A stretch of DNA of 64,000 nucleotides from Burkholderiaceae bacterium (GCA_018780645.1 JADMJJ010000002.1:62001-126000); one strand, 5' to 3'; positions 1 to 8,397 are shown, counted from the stretch's first letter. Numbers and translations are program-made. Notes: generated from the letters alone by a model not told the origin.

Positions 1-553
1 CGCGGCTGCCGAACGAGCCCAGGCGCAGGCCGGCCTCGGTACCGGCGATGTCCTGTGCGTTCTTGGTGATGATGTTGATCACGCCGGCGTAGGCGTCGGC
101 GCCGTACAGGGCCGAGCCCGGACTCAGCATGACCTCGATGCGGGCGATGTGTTGCACCGGCAGGCCGCCCCAGCCATTGCCGCGGTTGCCGACGAACAGG
201 GTCGTCATCGGCACGCCGTTCTGCAGCACCAGGGTCTGCGGGTTGTAGGCGCTGTAGATGCCGCGCACCAGATAGAGCGTGGGGTAGCTGCCGGTGCTGC
301 GGCCCACATGCAGGCCGGGCACACGTTCCAGTACCTCGTCGAGGTCGTGGGCCCCCATGGCCAGGATGTCTTGCGCGGTGATCACCGTGGCCACCGCCGG
401 CGCGCGCAGCAGGGTCTGCGCGGTGCCGGAGGCAATGGTCAGCGTCGCCTGGTCGCCATAGACCTCGGCCAGTTCCTGCTCCTCGCTGCCCTGGGCAGCC
501 GCCACGGCCCGCCATGACAGACTCAACAAGGCGATCCAACTCAGCCTCTGCAT
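1..553 (-). CDS. TonB-dependent outer-membrane receptor, N-terminal part (truncated by window edge)
   Basis: Only the first 184 codons are inside the window; the gene runs off the left edge. The product begins with a short hydrophobic signal peptide (MQRLSWIALLSLSW, processing likely near AAAQG). A plug domain follows: the segment TLTIASGTAQTLLRAPAVAT, then VITAQDI, LERVPGLHVG, YLVRGI and MLSPGSALYGADAYAGVINI are hallmarks of TonB-dependent receptors, whose plug closes a 22-strand barrel and whose energy comes from TonB-ExbB-ExbD. The ATG at 553 is preferred over the one at 562 because AAAGG lies about 9 bases before it. It follows the histidine kinase gene by 42 bases on the same strand, so it is probably the third gene of that operon. 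The substrate cannot be read from the plug. Confidence 0.9.
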   Translation of the reverse strand, partial: MQRLSWIALLSLSWRAVAAAQGSEEQELAEVYGDQATLTIASGTAQTLLRAPAVATVITAQDILAMGAHDLDEVLERVPGLHVGRSTGSYPTLYLVRGIYSAYNPQTLVLQNGVPMTTLFVGNRGNGWGGLPVQHIARIEVMLSPGSALYGADAYAGVINIITKNAQDIAGTEAGLRLGSFGSR

Positions 554-595
554 GGCCCGCATCCTTTGCAACGATCGCTGCCCGGGGGCATCTTG

Positions 596-2320
596 CTACG
601 CACCGGGAGGGCTGTCCAGCACCGTCGCGCCCTCGTCGGACGGACCCGGTTGCGGCGCCTGTGGCGCCTGGCGCGGCAGGCTGATCAGCACGCGCGTGCC
701 AGCGCCCGGCTCGCTCTCCACCTGAACCCGGCCACCCAGCAGCCCGGTCACCAGGCTGTGGACGATCTGCATGCCCAGGCCCGAGCCGCCCTGGCCCAGC
801 TTGGTAGTGAAGAAGGCCTCGAACACACGCAGGCGCACCGCCTCCGTCATACCCTCGCCGTCATCGCTGCAAATGATCTGCACACGGTCATCGCCCAGCG
901 CGTGGCACTGCACCGTCACCCGCCCCTGGTCGCGGCCGGCGAAGCCATGCAGCAGTGCGTTCTGCACGACATTGCTGACGACCTGGCCCAGCGGGCCGGG
1001 ATAGCTGTCCATCCGCAGGCCGGGCTCCAGCTCGACCGCCAGCTCGTAGGGTGAATGACGGAACATCGGCTGCAAGGTGGCCAGCAACTCGCCGATGACC
1101 TCGTGCGCCAGAAAGCTGCGGCGCATGTCGGTGGTCTGGTCCAGCGCCAGCTGCTTGAAGTCGCGGATGATGTCGGCGGCACGCCGCACATTGCTCATCA
1201 CCAGGGTGTTGCCTTCGATGGTCTTGCTCAGCATGCGGTCGAACTCGGACTTGCGCAGCTGCCCGGCATGCATGGCCTCGGACAGCTGGGTCTGCTCGGC
1301 CTGCATCGTCGAGGCCGCCATCAACGCATTGCCCAGCGGCGTGTTCAGCTCATGGGCCACGCCGGCCACCAGCCGGCCCAGCGAGGCCAGCTTTTCGGCC
1401 TCGATCAACTGCCGCTGGGTGTCACGCAGGGTGTCCAGCGCCTGCTGCAGCTCGCGGTTGGCGCTGCTCAGCGAGCCGGTGCGCTCCTCCACGCGCTCCT
1501 CCAGGGTCAGCGCATGGCGGGCCAGCTCCGCGTTCTTCTGCTGCAGCTCCTGCTCGCGAAGCTCCAGGCCGTGCATCATGCCGTTGAAGACCTGGGCCAT
1601 ATTGGCAATGTCACGCGGCCCCTCGACCTGGGCACGCAGCCCCAGCTGCCCCTCGCCGGCATGGGCCATCACCGCGGCGAGCTCGCCCAGCGGCCGGGTC
1701 AGGCGGCGCGCCAGCTGCCGCAAGGCCCACAGCAGCAGGGCCGAGAGCGCCAGGCCGACGCCGAAGTTGATCGCCACCAGCCGGCCGACCAGTTGCACCA
1801 GCGCGGCCTTGCCCTGGGTGACGCGCACAAAGCCCAGCAACTCGGCCTGCGCCGTCGGCGCTTCGAACGGCGAGGCCTCGCCGGGGTGCATGCGCACGGG
1901 CGCGACAAAGGTCCAGGCCGCACCGGTCTCCGCCTCCAGATAGGGCGCCAGCGCACCGGCCATCGGCGGCACGGCCGCCGCCGGTGCTGCGGCGCCACGT
2001 GCCAGCAGAGCCCTGCCATCGGGGCGCAGCAGCTCCACCCGCAGCACATCGGGGAAGGACAGCGCCCGCTCCACCGGCTCGCGGGCATTGTCGGCCCCCT
2101 CGGTTAGCAGGGCGAGCTGGCTTTGCTGGGCCAGGCTGGTGGCCAGGTTCAGGCCCTGACGCACCAGGGTTTCGCGGACCTGCAGGCTGCCCTGCCACGA
2201 CGACAGCACAGCCGATACGGCGGCCACCCCCAGCACGCCACCGGCCACCGCCAGGGTCAGCTGACGTCGAAAGGTCGCGCCTCGCAGGCGAGCGCTCCAG
2301 CGCGCCAGCAGTCGACTCAT
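596..2320 (-). CDS. Membrane sensor histidine kinase (HAMP-HisKA-HATPase)
   Basis: A 574-residue inner-membrane kinase. A first membrane helix lies near residues 18-40 (TLAVAGGVLGVAAVSAVLSS), then a periplasmic sensor of about 140 residues, a second helix near 190 and a HAMP region. A coiled coil (about 260-310) leads into the HisKA H-box GVAHELNTPLGN with the phospho-acceptor at about His323. The ATP-binding domain has an N-box (NVVQNALLHGF), SDDGEGM and GQGGSGLG, so all catalytic motifs are intact. The start overlaps the end of the upstream binding-protein gene in an ATGA arrangement, which implies translational coupling. There is no receiver domain, and no response regulator gene lies next to it. 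The kinase core closely resembles that of the TPR kinase at 50568-53339. Confidence 0.93.
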   Translation of the reverse strand: MSRLLARWSARLRGATFRRQLTLAVAGGVLGVAAVSAVLSSWQGSLQVRETLVRQGLNLATSLAQQSQLALLTEGADNAREPVERALSFPDVLRVELLRPDGRALLARGAAAPAAAVPPMAGALAPYLEAETGAAWTFVAPVRMHPGEASPFEAPTAQAELLGFVRVTQGKAALVQLVGRLVAINFGVGLALSALLLWALRQLARRLTRPLGELAAVMAHAGEGQLGLRAQVEGPRDIANMAQVFNGMMHGLELREQELQQKNAELARHALTLEERVEERTGSLSSANRELQQALDTLRDTQRQLIEAEKLASLGRLVAGVAHELNTPLGNALMAASTMQAEQTQLSEAMHAGQLRKSEFDRMLSKTIEGNTLVMSNVRRAADIIRDFKQLALDQTTDMRRSFLAHEVIGELLATLQPMFRHSPYELAVELEPGLRMDSYPGPLGQVVSNVVQNALLHGFAGRDQGRVTVQCHALGDDRVQIICSDDGEGMTEAVRLRVFEAFFTTKLGQGGSGLGMQIVHSLVTGLLGGRVQVESEPGAGTRVLISLPRQAPQAPQPGPSDEGATVLDSPPGA

Positions 2321-3303
2321 CGCTCAGGCAGCAGCAGCTCGAAGGCCCGCTGCAGTCGAGGGCTCAGATCCAGGCCCAGATGGCTGGCGGTGCGGGTGTT
2401 CAGCGCCGCGTGCACATCGCGAAGCGGCAGGGCATAGCGCGGCCCGGCAGTGCCCGCCAGACGCGCCAGCGCCGAACCACCCAGGCTGCGCCCCAGTTCC
2501 AGATTGTTGGGGTAGAGCGCGAACAGCGCGCCTCGCCGCACATGGCCAAGGTTGCTGGAAAACAGCGGCACGCCGTGGTTCCAGGATTCCTGCAGCACCA
2601 GCGGCAACACCGTCGACTCATCGACCGACAGTGGGTCTTGCGGTAGCCACAGCGCATGCTGCGGTGAGGCCTGGGCAAAGAACTCCTGGTAGTGGCGCAG
2701 CGCGGCCTTCAGGTCGCCAACCTCCTGGGCCTGCAGTTCGAGACCCAGCTGGCGCGCGGCGTCCTGGGCGAAACGCATCAGCCAGGCGCTGTGGCGCGCC
2801 GAATAGGCGACGCTGACCCGTTTGACGCCAGGCAGCAGGCCCTTCAGGCGCTGCATCAGCAGCAGCGGATCAGGCGCCAGGCTGTGCACGGTGGCGTCCC
2901 GCGCCTCGGCCTCGCTGGGGCTGATCACGCCGCCGGCAACGACCTCGATGCGGCGGTCCAGCGCGCTGGCCAGGCGCAGTCCGGCGCGGCCCAGGGCGAT
3001 CACCAGCTTGGGTTCGCGCCGCTGCATGTCCGCCGCCAGGCCCGCCATGTCGGCCTCGGCCGGCACCGCGACCCTGAGGACGCGGGCCTGCAAGCGGTCG
3101 TCTATGCCTTCGAGAATCTTGGCGAAGATGGCGCGGAAGGGCTCACCGATATCGGGGTACAGCACGGCCAGCGATTCGGCCCGCGCGCCCTGTGCCCGCG
3201 CGCCGATCCAGGGGCCGCCGACGCACAGCGCCACTGCCAGGCGCTGCAGGCAGGCACGCCGGCCCTCGCCCGTCGCTGATCCTTGCAATGCTGCTGTGTC
3301 CAC
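2317..3303 (-). CDS. ABC-type substrate-binding protein (PF04392-like), periplasmic
   Basis: A 328-residue protein with an N-terminal export region (about residues 15-40, ending ARAQ). Its body resembles the ABC_sub_bind family (BMP/TrpX-like two-lobed periplasmic proteins): AVLYPDIGEPF near the start, LVIALGRAGL, then LLPGVKRVSVAYS and LFALYPNNLELG. The start codon is GTG at 3303, preceded by GGAAGG. No permease or ATPase gene adjoins it. Instead it is translationally coupled (4-base overlap) to a histidine kinase and followed by a TonB-dependent receptor. The likely role is therefore a ligand-binding accessory of a sensory or uptake operon rather than part of a classical importer; that role is an inference. 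Confidence 0.8.
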   Translation of the reverse strand: MDTAALQGSATGEGRRACLQRLAVALCVGGPWIGARAQGARAESLAVLYPDIGEPFRAIFAKILEGIDDRLQARVLRVAVPAEADMAGLAADMQRREPKLVIALGRAGLRLASALDRRIEVVAGGVISPSEAEARDATVHSLAPDPLLLMQRLKGLLPGVKRVSVAYSARHSAWLMRFAQDAARQLGLELQAQEVGDLKAALRHYQEFFAQASPQHALWLPQDPLSVDESTVLPLVLQESWNHGVPLFSSNLGHVRRGALFALYPNNLELGRSLGGSALARLAGTAGPRYALPLRDVHAALNTRTASHLGLDLSPRLQRAFELLLPER

Positions 3304-3406
3304 AAGCCTTCCATGAGCCCCGGGTCCGCACCGGGTGACCGGCGGCGCCGATAGCGCAGCCAGAGGGCAAGTCTAACGGGGCCGGCGGCCACGCGCAGCA
3401 TCAAAC

Positions 3407-3826
3407 TCAGGCGGCGGGTACCGCCTCGGCTGCGGCCTGCAGGCGTCGGTCCAGCTGCGAACGCCCACCATAGCCCCAGGCCGAGGCCGGCAATTGCTGA
3501 ACCACCGCGTAACTGGCCGGATGCAGGGCGCCGAGCTGCTCGCCCAGCAGCCGATGCACGGCCTGCAGCCAGGCGCCGATCTGCGCCTCGGTATTGGTGC
3601 CGGCCGTGACCTGCACCTCCAGGTGGTAGCTGGCCAGCGCCTGCTCGGCGAGCGAGCGCCGGGCGACGAACCAGTCCTGCGCCGGTACGCGGGCGATGCG
3701 CACGGCGGTGAGGTCGGGGTCCTTGGCCAGATGCAGGGCCGTCAGCTCGGTCAGGGCCTGGGCCAGCTGGGTGTGATCGGGATGCCGCCCGGGAACCGGG
3801 CTGAGGCTAAGGTGCAGATGGGGCAT
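3407..3826 (-). CDS. Tautomerase superfamily protein
   Basis: A 139-residue protein starting Met-Pro-His-Leu, so that Pro2 would be the N-terminal catalytic proline after Met removal, as in 4-oxalocrotonate tautomerase, CHMI and MSAD-type enzymes. The length fits the longer two-beta-alpha-beta-unit members rather than the roughly 62-residue 4-OT monomer. Segments LALTELTALHLAKDPDLTAVRIA and DWFVARRSLAEQ fit the fold. The substrate is unknown. It is transcribed away from the LysR gene at 4067, with a 41-codon ORF between, so the LysR protein probably controls it through the operator array at 4009-4066. Confidence 0.75.
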   Translation of the reverse strand: MPHLHLSLSPVPGRHPDHTQLAQALTELTALHLAKDPDLTAVRIARVPAQDWFVARRSLAEQALASYHLEVQVTAGTNTEAQIGAWLQAVHRLLGEQLGALHPASYAVVQQLPASAWGYGGRSQLDRRLQAAAEAVPAA

Positions 3827-3843
3827 GGGGTTCTCCGTTCAGA

Positions 3844-3969
3844 TCAGTAGTAGCGTTGGCGCAGTTCAACCGTCCGCCAGCGCGCCTCGCTGCGGGCGAT
3901 CCAGGCGGCGATCCAGCGATCGAGCAAGGCACGGATCGAAACGCGGGGGGGGACAAGGGGCAGTTGCAT
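3844..3969 (-). CDS. Small 41-residue protein of unknown function
   Basis: A short ORF immediately upstream of the tautomerase gene on the same strand, separated by 17 bases. The product is basic and amphipathic (RALLDRWIAAWIARSEARWR), rich in Trp and Arg, and ends RQRYY. It loosely resembles small DUF1127-like proteins, but I could not assign it. GGAG lies 8 bases before the ATG at 3969. The position between the divergent LysR promoter region and the tautomerase makes it a plausible first gene of that operon. Confidence is moderate because of its size. Confidence 0.45.
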   Translation of the reverse strand: MQLPLVPPRVSIRALLDRWIAAWIARSEARWRTVELRQRYY

Positions 3970-4008
3970 GGCGCACTCCGGTGAGGTGATTCGGTGCGCC
4001 CATGGTAT

Positions 4009-4066
4009 GTTTGCAAATTCGCACCAACAACTGCGCAAACTGCACTCCAAGTTTGCAAATTTGCAC
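4009..4066. promoter_or_regulatory. Three-site operator array at 21-bp spacing upstream of the LysR gene
   Basis: Near-identical 16-mers sit at 4009-4024 (GTTTGCAAATTCGCAC) and 4051-4066 (GTTTGCAAATTTGCAC), 15 of 16 bases equal. The core TGCAAATTTGCA is a perfect palindrome. A weaker copy (4030-4045, ending CTGCAC) lies exactly midway, so the three sites are phased at 21 bp, about two helical turns. The last copy abuts the LysR start codon at 4067. The array fits LysR recognition and activation sites shared by the divergent genes; the binding protein is inferred. Confidence 0.6.
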
Positions 4067-4981
4067 ATGAAAGCGACACACTGCACCGGCTTGCCCGACT
4101 GGGACGATTTGCGCTATGCCCTGGCCATTGCCGAGCAGGGCTCCTTGAATGCCGCGGCCCAGGCCCTGGGCGTGCGCCACACCACGGTGCTGCGGCGCCT
4201 GAACGCGCTGGAGCAGGACCTCGGCACGCGTCTGTTCGAGCGCCTGCGCCAGGGCTACCAGCCGACCGAGGCCGGCGCGCTGCTGGCGCAGCAGGCGCGC
4301 GAGATGCAGCAGGCGATTGGCGAAATGCAGCGCCGCATCGTCGGCCGCGACCTGGAACTGCAGGGCGTGCTGCGCCTGACCACCGCCTTCGTCGCCACCC
4401 TGCACCTGCTGCCCGAGGCGCTGGCCGCCTTTCGGCGCAGCCACCCCGGCATCATGGTCGAGGTCAGCGAGAACTCGGCCCTGGTCGATATGTCGCGCCG
4501 CGATGCCGATGTCGCCCTGCGCATGAGCCGCCTGGTGCCCGAGCACCTGGTCGGGCGCAACCTCGGCGACCTGCGCATGCGTGTCTATGCCCGGCGTGGC
4601 TCGGCCACCCTACCGCAGCGCATCACGCCGCTGCCGGAGCTGTGCCAGGACCATCCCTGGATAGGCTTCGACAGCGAGCGCCGCACGCGCTTCTTCGACC
4701 GCTGGATGCTGGATCATGTGCCGCCAGCGCAGGTGGTGATGCGCCTGGATCTGCTGCACCCGGCCGTGGCCATGGCCCGCACGGGCCTGGCCCTGGCCCT
4801 GCTGCCGACGGTGATCGAGGCCAGCGAACCCGAGCTGGTGCCGGTGTCCGAGGTGCTGGCCGATGTCAGCACGCCGGTCTGGCTGCTCACCCACCCGGAC
4901 CTGCGCCACACCGGCCGGGTGCGCGCCTTCATGCAGGAGGTGGGCGCGGCACTGGAGCAGCGGCTCAAGGCCGCGCCTTGA
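4067..4981 (+). CDS. LysR-family transcriptional regulator
   Basis: A 304-residue regulator. The N-terminal winged helix-turn-helix is typical (DLRYALAIAEQGSLNAAAQA, then HTTVLRRLNALEQDLGTRLF), followed by a LysR substrate-binding domain. I chose the ATG at 4067 because the HTH begins about 10 residues later and the operator array ends at 4066; earlier in-frame ATG codons would translate the operator. There is no clear Shine-Dalgarno sequence. The gene diverges from the 41-residue ORF and tautomerase, the usual arrangement for a LysR protein and its target. The trxC gene follows 49 bases later on the same strand. Confidence 0.88.
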   Translation: MKATHCTGLPDWDDLRYALAIAEQGSLNAAAQALGVRHTTVLRRLNALEQDLGTRLFERLRQGYQPTEAGALLAQQAREMQQAIGEMQRRIVGRDLELQGVLRLTTAFVATLHLLPEALAAFRRSHPGIMVEVSENSALVDMSRRDADVALRMSRLVPEHLVGRNLGDLRMRVYARRGSATLPQRITPLPELCQDHPWIGFDSERRTRFFDRWMLDHVPPAQVVMRLDLLHPAVAMARTGLALALLPTVIEASEPELVPVSEVLADVSTPVWLLTHPDLRHTGRVRAFMQEVGAALEQRLKAAP

Positions 4982-5030
4982 AAAGCGCGCCGGCCGCCCA
5001 AGATGCGAGACTGAGCACCAAGGAACCCCG

Positions 5031-5447
5031 ATGCTGATCACCTGCCCCCACTGCCAAGCCAAGAACCGCGTGCCCGACGAGCGCGCGCAGCAGGACCCGG
5101 TGTGCGGGCGCTGCGGCCTCGAACTGCTGGACGGCCAGCCCATCACCCTGAGCGACGCCAGCTTCGACGCCGTCGTCAAGGGCAGCGAGTTGCCGGTGCT
5201 GGTGGACTTCTGGGCCCCCTGGTGTGGCCCCTGCCGGCAAATGGCGCCGCAGTTCGAGCAGGCCGCCGCCCAGCTCAAGGGCCAGGCCTTGCTGGTCAAG
5301 GTCAATAGCGACGAGAACCCGCGCCTGGCGCAGCGTTTTGCCATCCGCAGCATCCCGACCCTGGTGAAGATTCGCCAGGGCGTCGAGCAGCAGCGGGTCT
5401 CTGGCGTGCTGCCGGCGGCGCAAATCGTCGGCCTGGCCCGAGGCTGA
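5031..5447 (+). CDS. trxC: Thioredoxin 2 (TrxC) with N-terminal zinc motif
   Basis: A 138-residue cytoplasmic disulfide reductase. The first 35 residues carry the Trx2-specific zinc module with CPHC and CGRC pairs. The thioredoxin fold follows with the active site WAPWCGPCRQMAP and the cis-proline loop RSIPTL. Length and architecture match E. coli TrxC, a thioredoxin often linked to oxidative stress. AAGGA lies 8 bases before the ATG. The gene ends 8 bases before the stop of the convergent ABC membrane gene, with no terminator between them. Confidence 0.95.
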   Translation: MLITCPHCQAKNRVPDERAQQDPVCGRCGLELLDGQPITLSDASFDAVVKGSELPVLVDFWAPWCGPCRQMAPQFEQAAAQLKGQALLVKVNSDENPRLAQRFAIRSIPTLVKIRQGVEQQRVSGVLPAAQIVGLARG

Positions 5448-5455
5448 ACGGCAGG

Positions 5456-6901
5456 TCAGCGGCCCATATTGCGCCCGGCCGGCAGCGCCTGGGGCCAGGT
5501 CTGCAGCCGCCGCCAGCGCCAGCGCAGCAGGATCAGCCAGACCGGCAGCGCCAGCGGCAGGGCCAGCCAGCGGCCCCAGGCCAGCGCGTCCAGCACCACC
5601 GCCAGGCTGATGGCCAGCGCAATGCCACCGCCGACCAGGGCCACGTACCAGACCTCGCGCGGCAGACCGCGCCGCGACCAGTCCACCCACAAAGAGACCG
5701 ACAGCAGCAGCCCCACGGACACCATCAGCGCCCCATTCTCCAGCGCATGGGGGCCGAGCAGGAGCTGCAGCAGCCCCAGCACCATCAGCAGCGCGCCAAC
5801 GGCGTGGCACAGCTGGCGCCGCGCCAGCGCCCGGTTCAGCGCAGCACCGCGCGGCATGCCCGGCAGCAGCAGCAGCAGGGCCTGCTCGCGCCGCGACTGC
5901 CAGAGCGCGGCGGGCAGACCGATCAGCGGGCTGAAGCAGGCGCTCATCACGCCTATGGTCAGGCCGGAGGCTCCCTTGCGCGTGATCTGCTCCCAGGTCA
6001 CCGGTGTCCATATCAGCACCCCGATCAGCAGCAGCGCGACCAGCGCCATCACCAGCAGCACCCCGCCGAGGTGGGCGCTCCAGTGCGAACTGCCGTACAG
6101 CGCCAGCTCGGCGCGCGCAAGCACGCTGCGCGCCTGCGGCCGGGCGCGGGCCAGCAGCCAGCCGCGCCACAGGCCGTACAGCCAGTTGAAGGCGCTGCCC
6201 GCACCACCGGCGCCCGGCGTCTCGGCCACGCTCCAGCGGGTCGAGCCGATCTTGCGCCGCCAAGCGGCCGCGCGGGCCTGGGCACGCCGATGGCGCGCTC
6301 CCCCGGCCAGCACGACACGGCTCAGCAACCAGGGCAACAGCAGCAGCGCGCAGGCGGCCAAGCTCAGCGGCTGCTCGACGTACCAGCGGCGCATGATGCT
6401 GCTGAGCAGGCCCCAGACCAAGCCATCCGTCCACCACCAGGCCGTGGACGGCACGATCCACACCCACCACCAGATCTCGGGCCAGCGCACGCTGAAACCG
6501 ATCAGCAGCAGGCAGCCCGCGGCGCCCAGGGCCCAGGCCAGCGGTTCGCCCAGCGCCGCACCCGCCAGCAAGCCGCAGGCCGGTGCCAGCACCAGCATCA
6601 GTACCGCGGCACAGGCTCGCAGATGCTGCAGATGACCGGGCACCAGCCGCGCCGCATGGGGATGGTTCTGCTGCACCAGACTGATCAGCAGGGTCAGGCC
6701 CAGCAACTGCAGATAGACCACCGCGATCAGCAGCCCCAGCTGGGTGGCAGCATGTGTGCCCTTGAAATAGGCCAGCATGGCCACCGGCAACAGCCAGCCG
6801 CCGGCCATCAGCAGCGGCCAGACACGGCGCGAGGTGGTGCCGGCCGACCACCAGTGGCCCAGCAGTATCTGCCCCTGCGGCAGCGCCGCCAGCCCGCGCA
6901 T
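5456..6901 (-). CDS. ABC transporter membrane protein, polytopic
   Basis: A 481-residue integral membrane protein with about ten to twelve predicted hydrophobic segments (for example PLLMAGGWLLPVAMLAYF and GVLLVMALVALLLIGVLIW). The start is fixed by a TGATG overlap with the ATPase gene stop at 6901-6903. Being last in an operon with a GntR regulator of the YtrA type and an ABC ATPase, it is best read as the membrane partner of that ATPase. Such YtrA/ABC operons are often linked to antibiotic or cell-envelope stress. The sequence itself has no motif that identifies the substrate. Confidence 0.75.
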   Translation of the reverse strand: MRGLAALPQGQILLGHWWSAGTTSRRVWPLLMAGGWLLPVAMLAYFKGTHAATQLGLLIAVVYLQLLGLTLLISLVQQNHPHAARLVPGHLQHLRACAAVLMLVLAPACGLLAGAALGEPLAWALGAAGCLLLIGFSVRWPEIWWWVWIVPSTAWWWTDGLVWGLLSSIMRRWYVEQPLSLAACALLLLPWLLSRVVLAGGARHRRAQARAAAWRRKIGSTRWSVAETPGAGGAGSAFNWLYGLWRGWLLARARPQARSVLARAELALYGSSHWSAHLGGVLLVMALVALLLIGVLIWTPVTWEQITRKGASGLTIGVMSACFSPLIGLPAALWQSRREQALLLLLPGMPRGAALNRALARRQLCHAVGALLMVLGLLQLLLGPHALENGALMVSVGLLLSVSLWVDWSRRGLPREVWYVALVGGGIALAISLAVVLDALAWGRWLALPLALPVWLILLRWRWRRLQTWPQALPAGRNMGR

Positions 6902-7809
6902 CAGCTGAGCTCCATGAACAGGTCTTCCAGATTCAGCGCCCGCAGCTGTGAGCTGACCGGCGCGCCTTGGGTGAAGCGCAGCAACCACTGCTCGCGGCCC
7001 GGAGCCAACGGCTGCTGGCGCAGCAGCTGAGCGCCGTGGGCGACCTGCAGCGCCAGCAGCTCGGCCGGTGCGCCGACGGCGATGCGCACCTGGTCCAGCA
7101 GCTCCTCCAGCGGCGCCTGGCAGGCGATGCGCCCCTCCTTCAGGAAGGCGACATTGAACGCCACGCGCTCCAGGTCCGACAGGATATGGGTGGAGAACAC
7201 CACCGTCGTGCCGCGGTCGAGCACGCGCTCGACCAGCTCGCGCAGGAAGTCGCGCCGGCCCGCGGGGTCAAGACTTGCTACCGGCTCGTCCAGCACCAGC
7301 AGATCAGGCTCATGGGCCAGTGCGCGGATGATGGACAGGCGTTGCTGCTGCCCGCCCGAGAGCTTGGCGATGAGCCGGTCGCGCGGCACCTCCCAGCGCG
7401 ACATCAGGCCCTCGACCTTGGCCTCGTTCCAGCGCGGATAGAAGCTGCGGAAGTAGGCCAGCAGCTGGGCCGCGGTGAAGCCCTCGAACAGGTCTGACTG
7501 CTGCGGCACATAGCCGATGCGGGCACGCAGGGCATCGTCCAGCCCGGTGACCGACTGGCCGAACAGGGTCACCTCGCCGGCATCGGGCTCGCGCAGGCCC
7601 AGCAGGCTTTCCAGCAGGCTGGTCTTGCCGGCGCCGTTGCGGCCCAGCAGGCCTATCACCTGGCCCGGCTGCAGGGCCCAGTCCAGGCCCTGCAGCACGG
7701 CCTGACCGCCGTAGCTCAGACAAAGGCCGCTGAGCTGCACCGAGGCGGCCGGCGCACCGGCGTGCAGGGAAAGACCGCCAGCGGCGGCGATTGACAAGCT
7801 TGTGCTCAT
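6901..7809 (-). CDS. ABC transporter ATP-binding protein
   Basis: A 302-residue ATPase with Walker A GRNGAGKTS, Q-loop YVPQQSD, signature LSGGQQQR, Walker B LLVLDEP and the H-loop STHILSD, so all catalytic elements are present. The C-terminal 80 residues form an extra domain typical of exporters of the BcrA/CcmA type. The ATG at 7809 overlaps the upstream GntR gene stop (ATGA), and the stop overlaps the membrane gene start, so the three genes are translationally coupled. It probably energises the 481-residue membrane protein. Direction and substrate are not shown by the sequence. Confidence 0.93.
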   Translation of the reverse strand: MSTSLSIAAAGGLSLHAGAPAASVQLSGLCLSYGGQAVLQGLDWALQPGQVIGLLGRNGAGKTSLLESLLGLREPDAGEVTLFGQSVTGLDDALRARIGYVPQQSDLFEGFTAAQLLAYFRSFYPRWNEAKVEGLMSRWEVPRDRLIAKLSGGQQQRLSIIRALAHEPDLLVLDEPVASLDPAGRRDFLRELVERVLDRGTTVVFSTHILSDLERVAFNVAFLKEGRIACQAPLEELLDQVRIAVGAPAELLALQVAHGAQLLRQQPLAPGREQWLLRFTQGAPVSSQLRALNLEDLFMELS

Positions 7810-8216
7810 GACTGCGGCTCCTCCGCCTGAAGAATCTCTTTGAACAGGGCCAGGGCCTGCGTCGTGGACAGCTCCAGCTGGCGCGCCTCCTGGGCGGCAC
7901 GCTCCAGGCTGGGCCGCAACAGCTCGGCCCGGTCCAGCGGGGCCTGGGCGCGCCGATGCTGAGCGGCCACCCGCATCGCCAGGCCGCGGCGGCGCTCCAG
8001 CAGGCCCTCGGCCTCCAGCAGGCCATAGGCCTTGGAAATCGTCATCGGGTGCACGACCAGGCCCTGGGCCAGCTCGCGCACCGAGGGAATCTCGTCGCCG
8101 GCCTTCAGCTGCCCGCTGGCCACCAGCCGCCGCACCAGCTCTACCAGCTGCCGGTAGATCGGTTCGGTGGAGCCGGTGTTGATGTGGAAGAGGTCCAGGG
8201 CAGGCACGAGTGGCAT
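7806..8216 (-). CDS. GntR-family regulator, YtrA subfamily
   Basis: A 136-residue repressor-type protein. A winged HTH is at residues 15-80 (PIYRQLVELVRRLVASGQL, then IPSVRELAQGLVVHPMTISK), followed by a short C-terminal helical region without a large effector domain, which defines the YtrA subgroup. It is the first gene of the ABC operon. A perfect inverted repeat, GGTGTAC-N10-GTACACC, lies 11 bases upstream and covers the predicted -10 box, indicating autorepression of the operon. The inducing signal is unknown. Confidence 0.92.
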   Translation of the reverse strand: MPLVPALDLFHINTGSTEPIYRQLVELVRRLVASGQLKAGDEIPSVRELAQGLVVHPMTISKAYGLLEAEGLLERRRGLAMRVAAQHRRAQAPLDRAELLRPSLERAAQEARQLELSTTQALALFKEILQAEEPQS

Positions 8217-8226
8217 GGGTTACGTT

Positions 8227-8267
8227 GGTGTACCAATACAGTAGTACACCTAGGTGCCGCCTGTCAA
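8227..8267 (-). promoter_or_regulatory. Promoter and YtrA-type operator of the GntR/ABC operon
   Basis: On the minus strand a TTGACA -35 (8262-8267) is followed, after 18 bases, by TACTGT (8238-8243) as a -10 candidate. A perfect 7-bp inverted repeat with 10-bp spacing (GGTGTAC 8227-8233 and GTACACC 8244-8250) overlaps the -10. The architecture is that of a self-repressing GntR/YtrA operon. The repeat is seen directly; binding by the adjacent regulator is inferred. Confidence 0.65.
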
Positions 8268-8397
8268 CAGGTGCGCAGATTTGGCTCCACTCCCTGTTTC
8301 GCCGCCGGATGGCTGAAACTGCGGCCATTCACGCCAGCATGTCCGCCGACTTGACCCTAGATTGGCGGAGCCCTTCACTCCTTCGCAACAAACCCCC

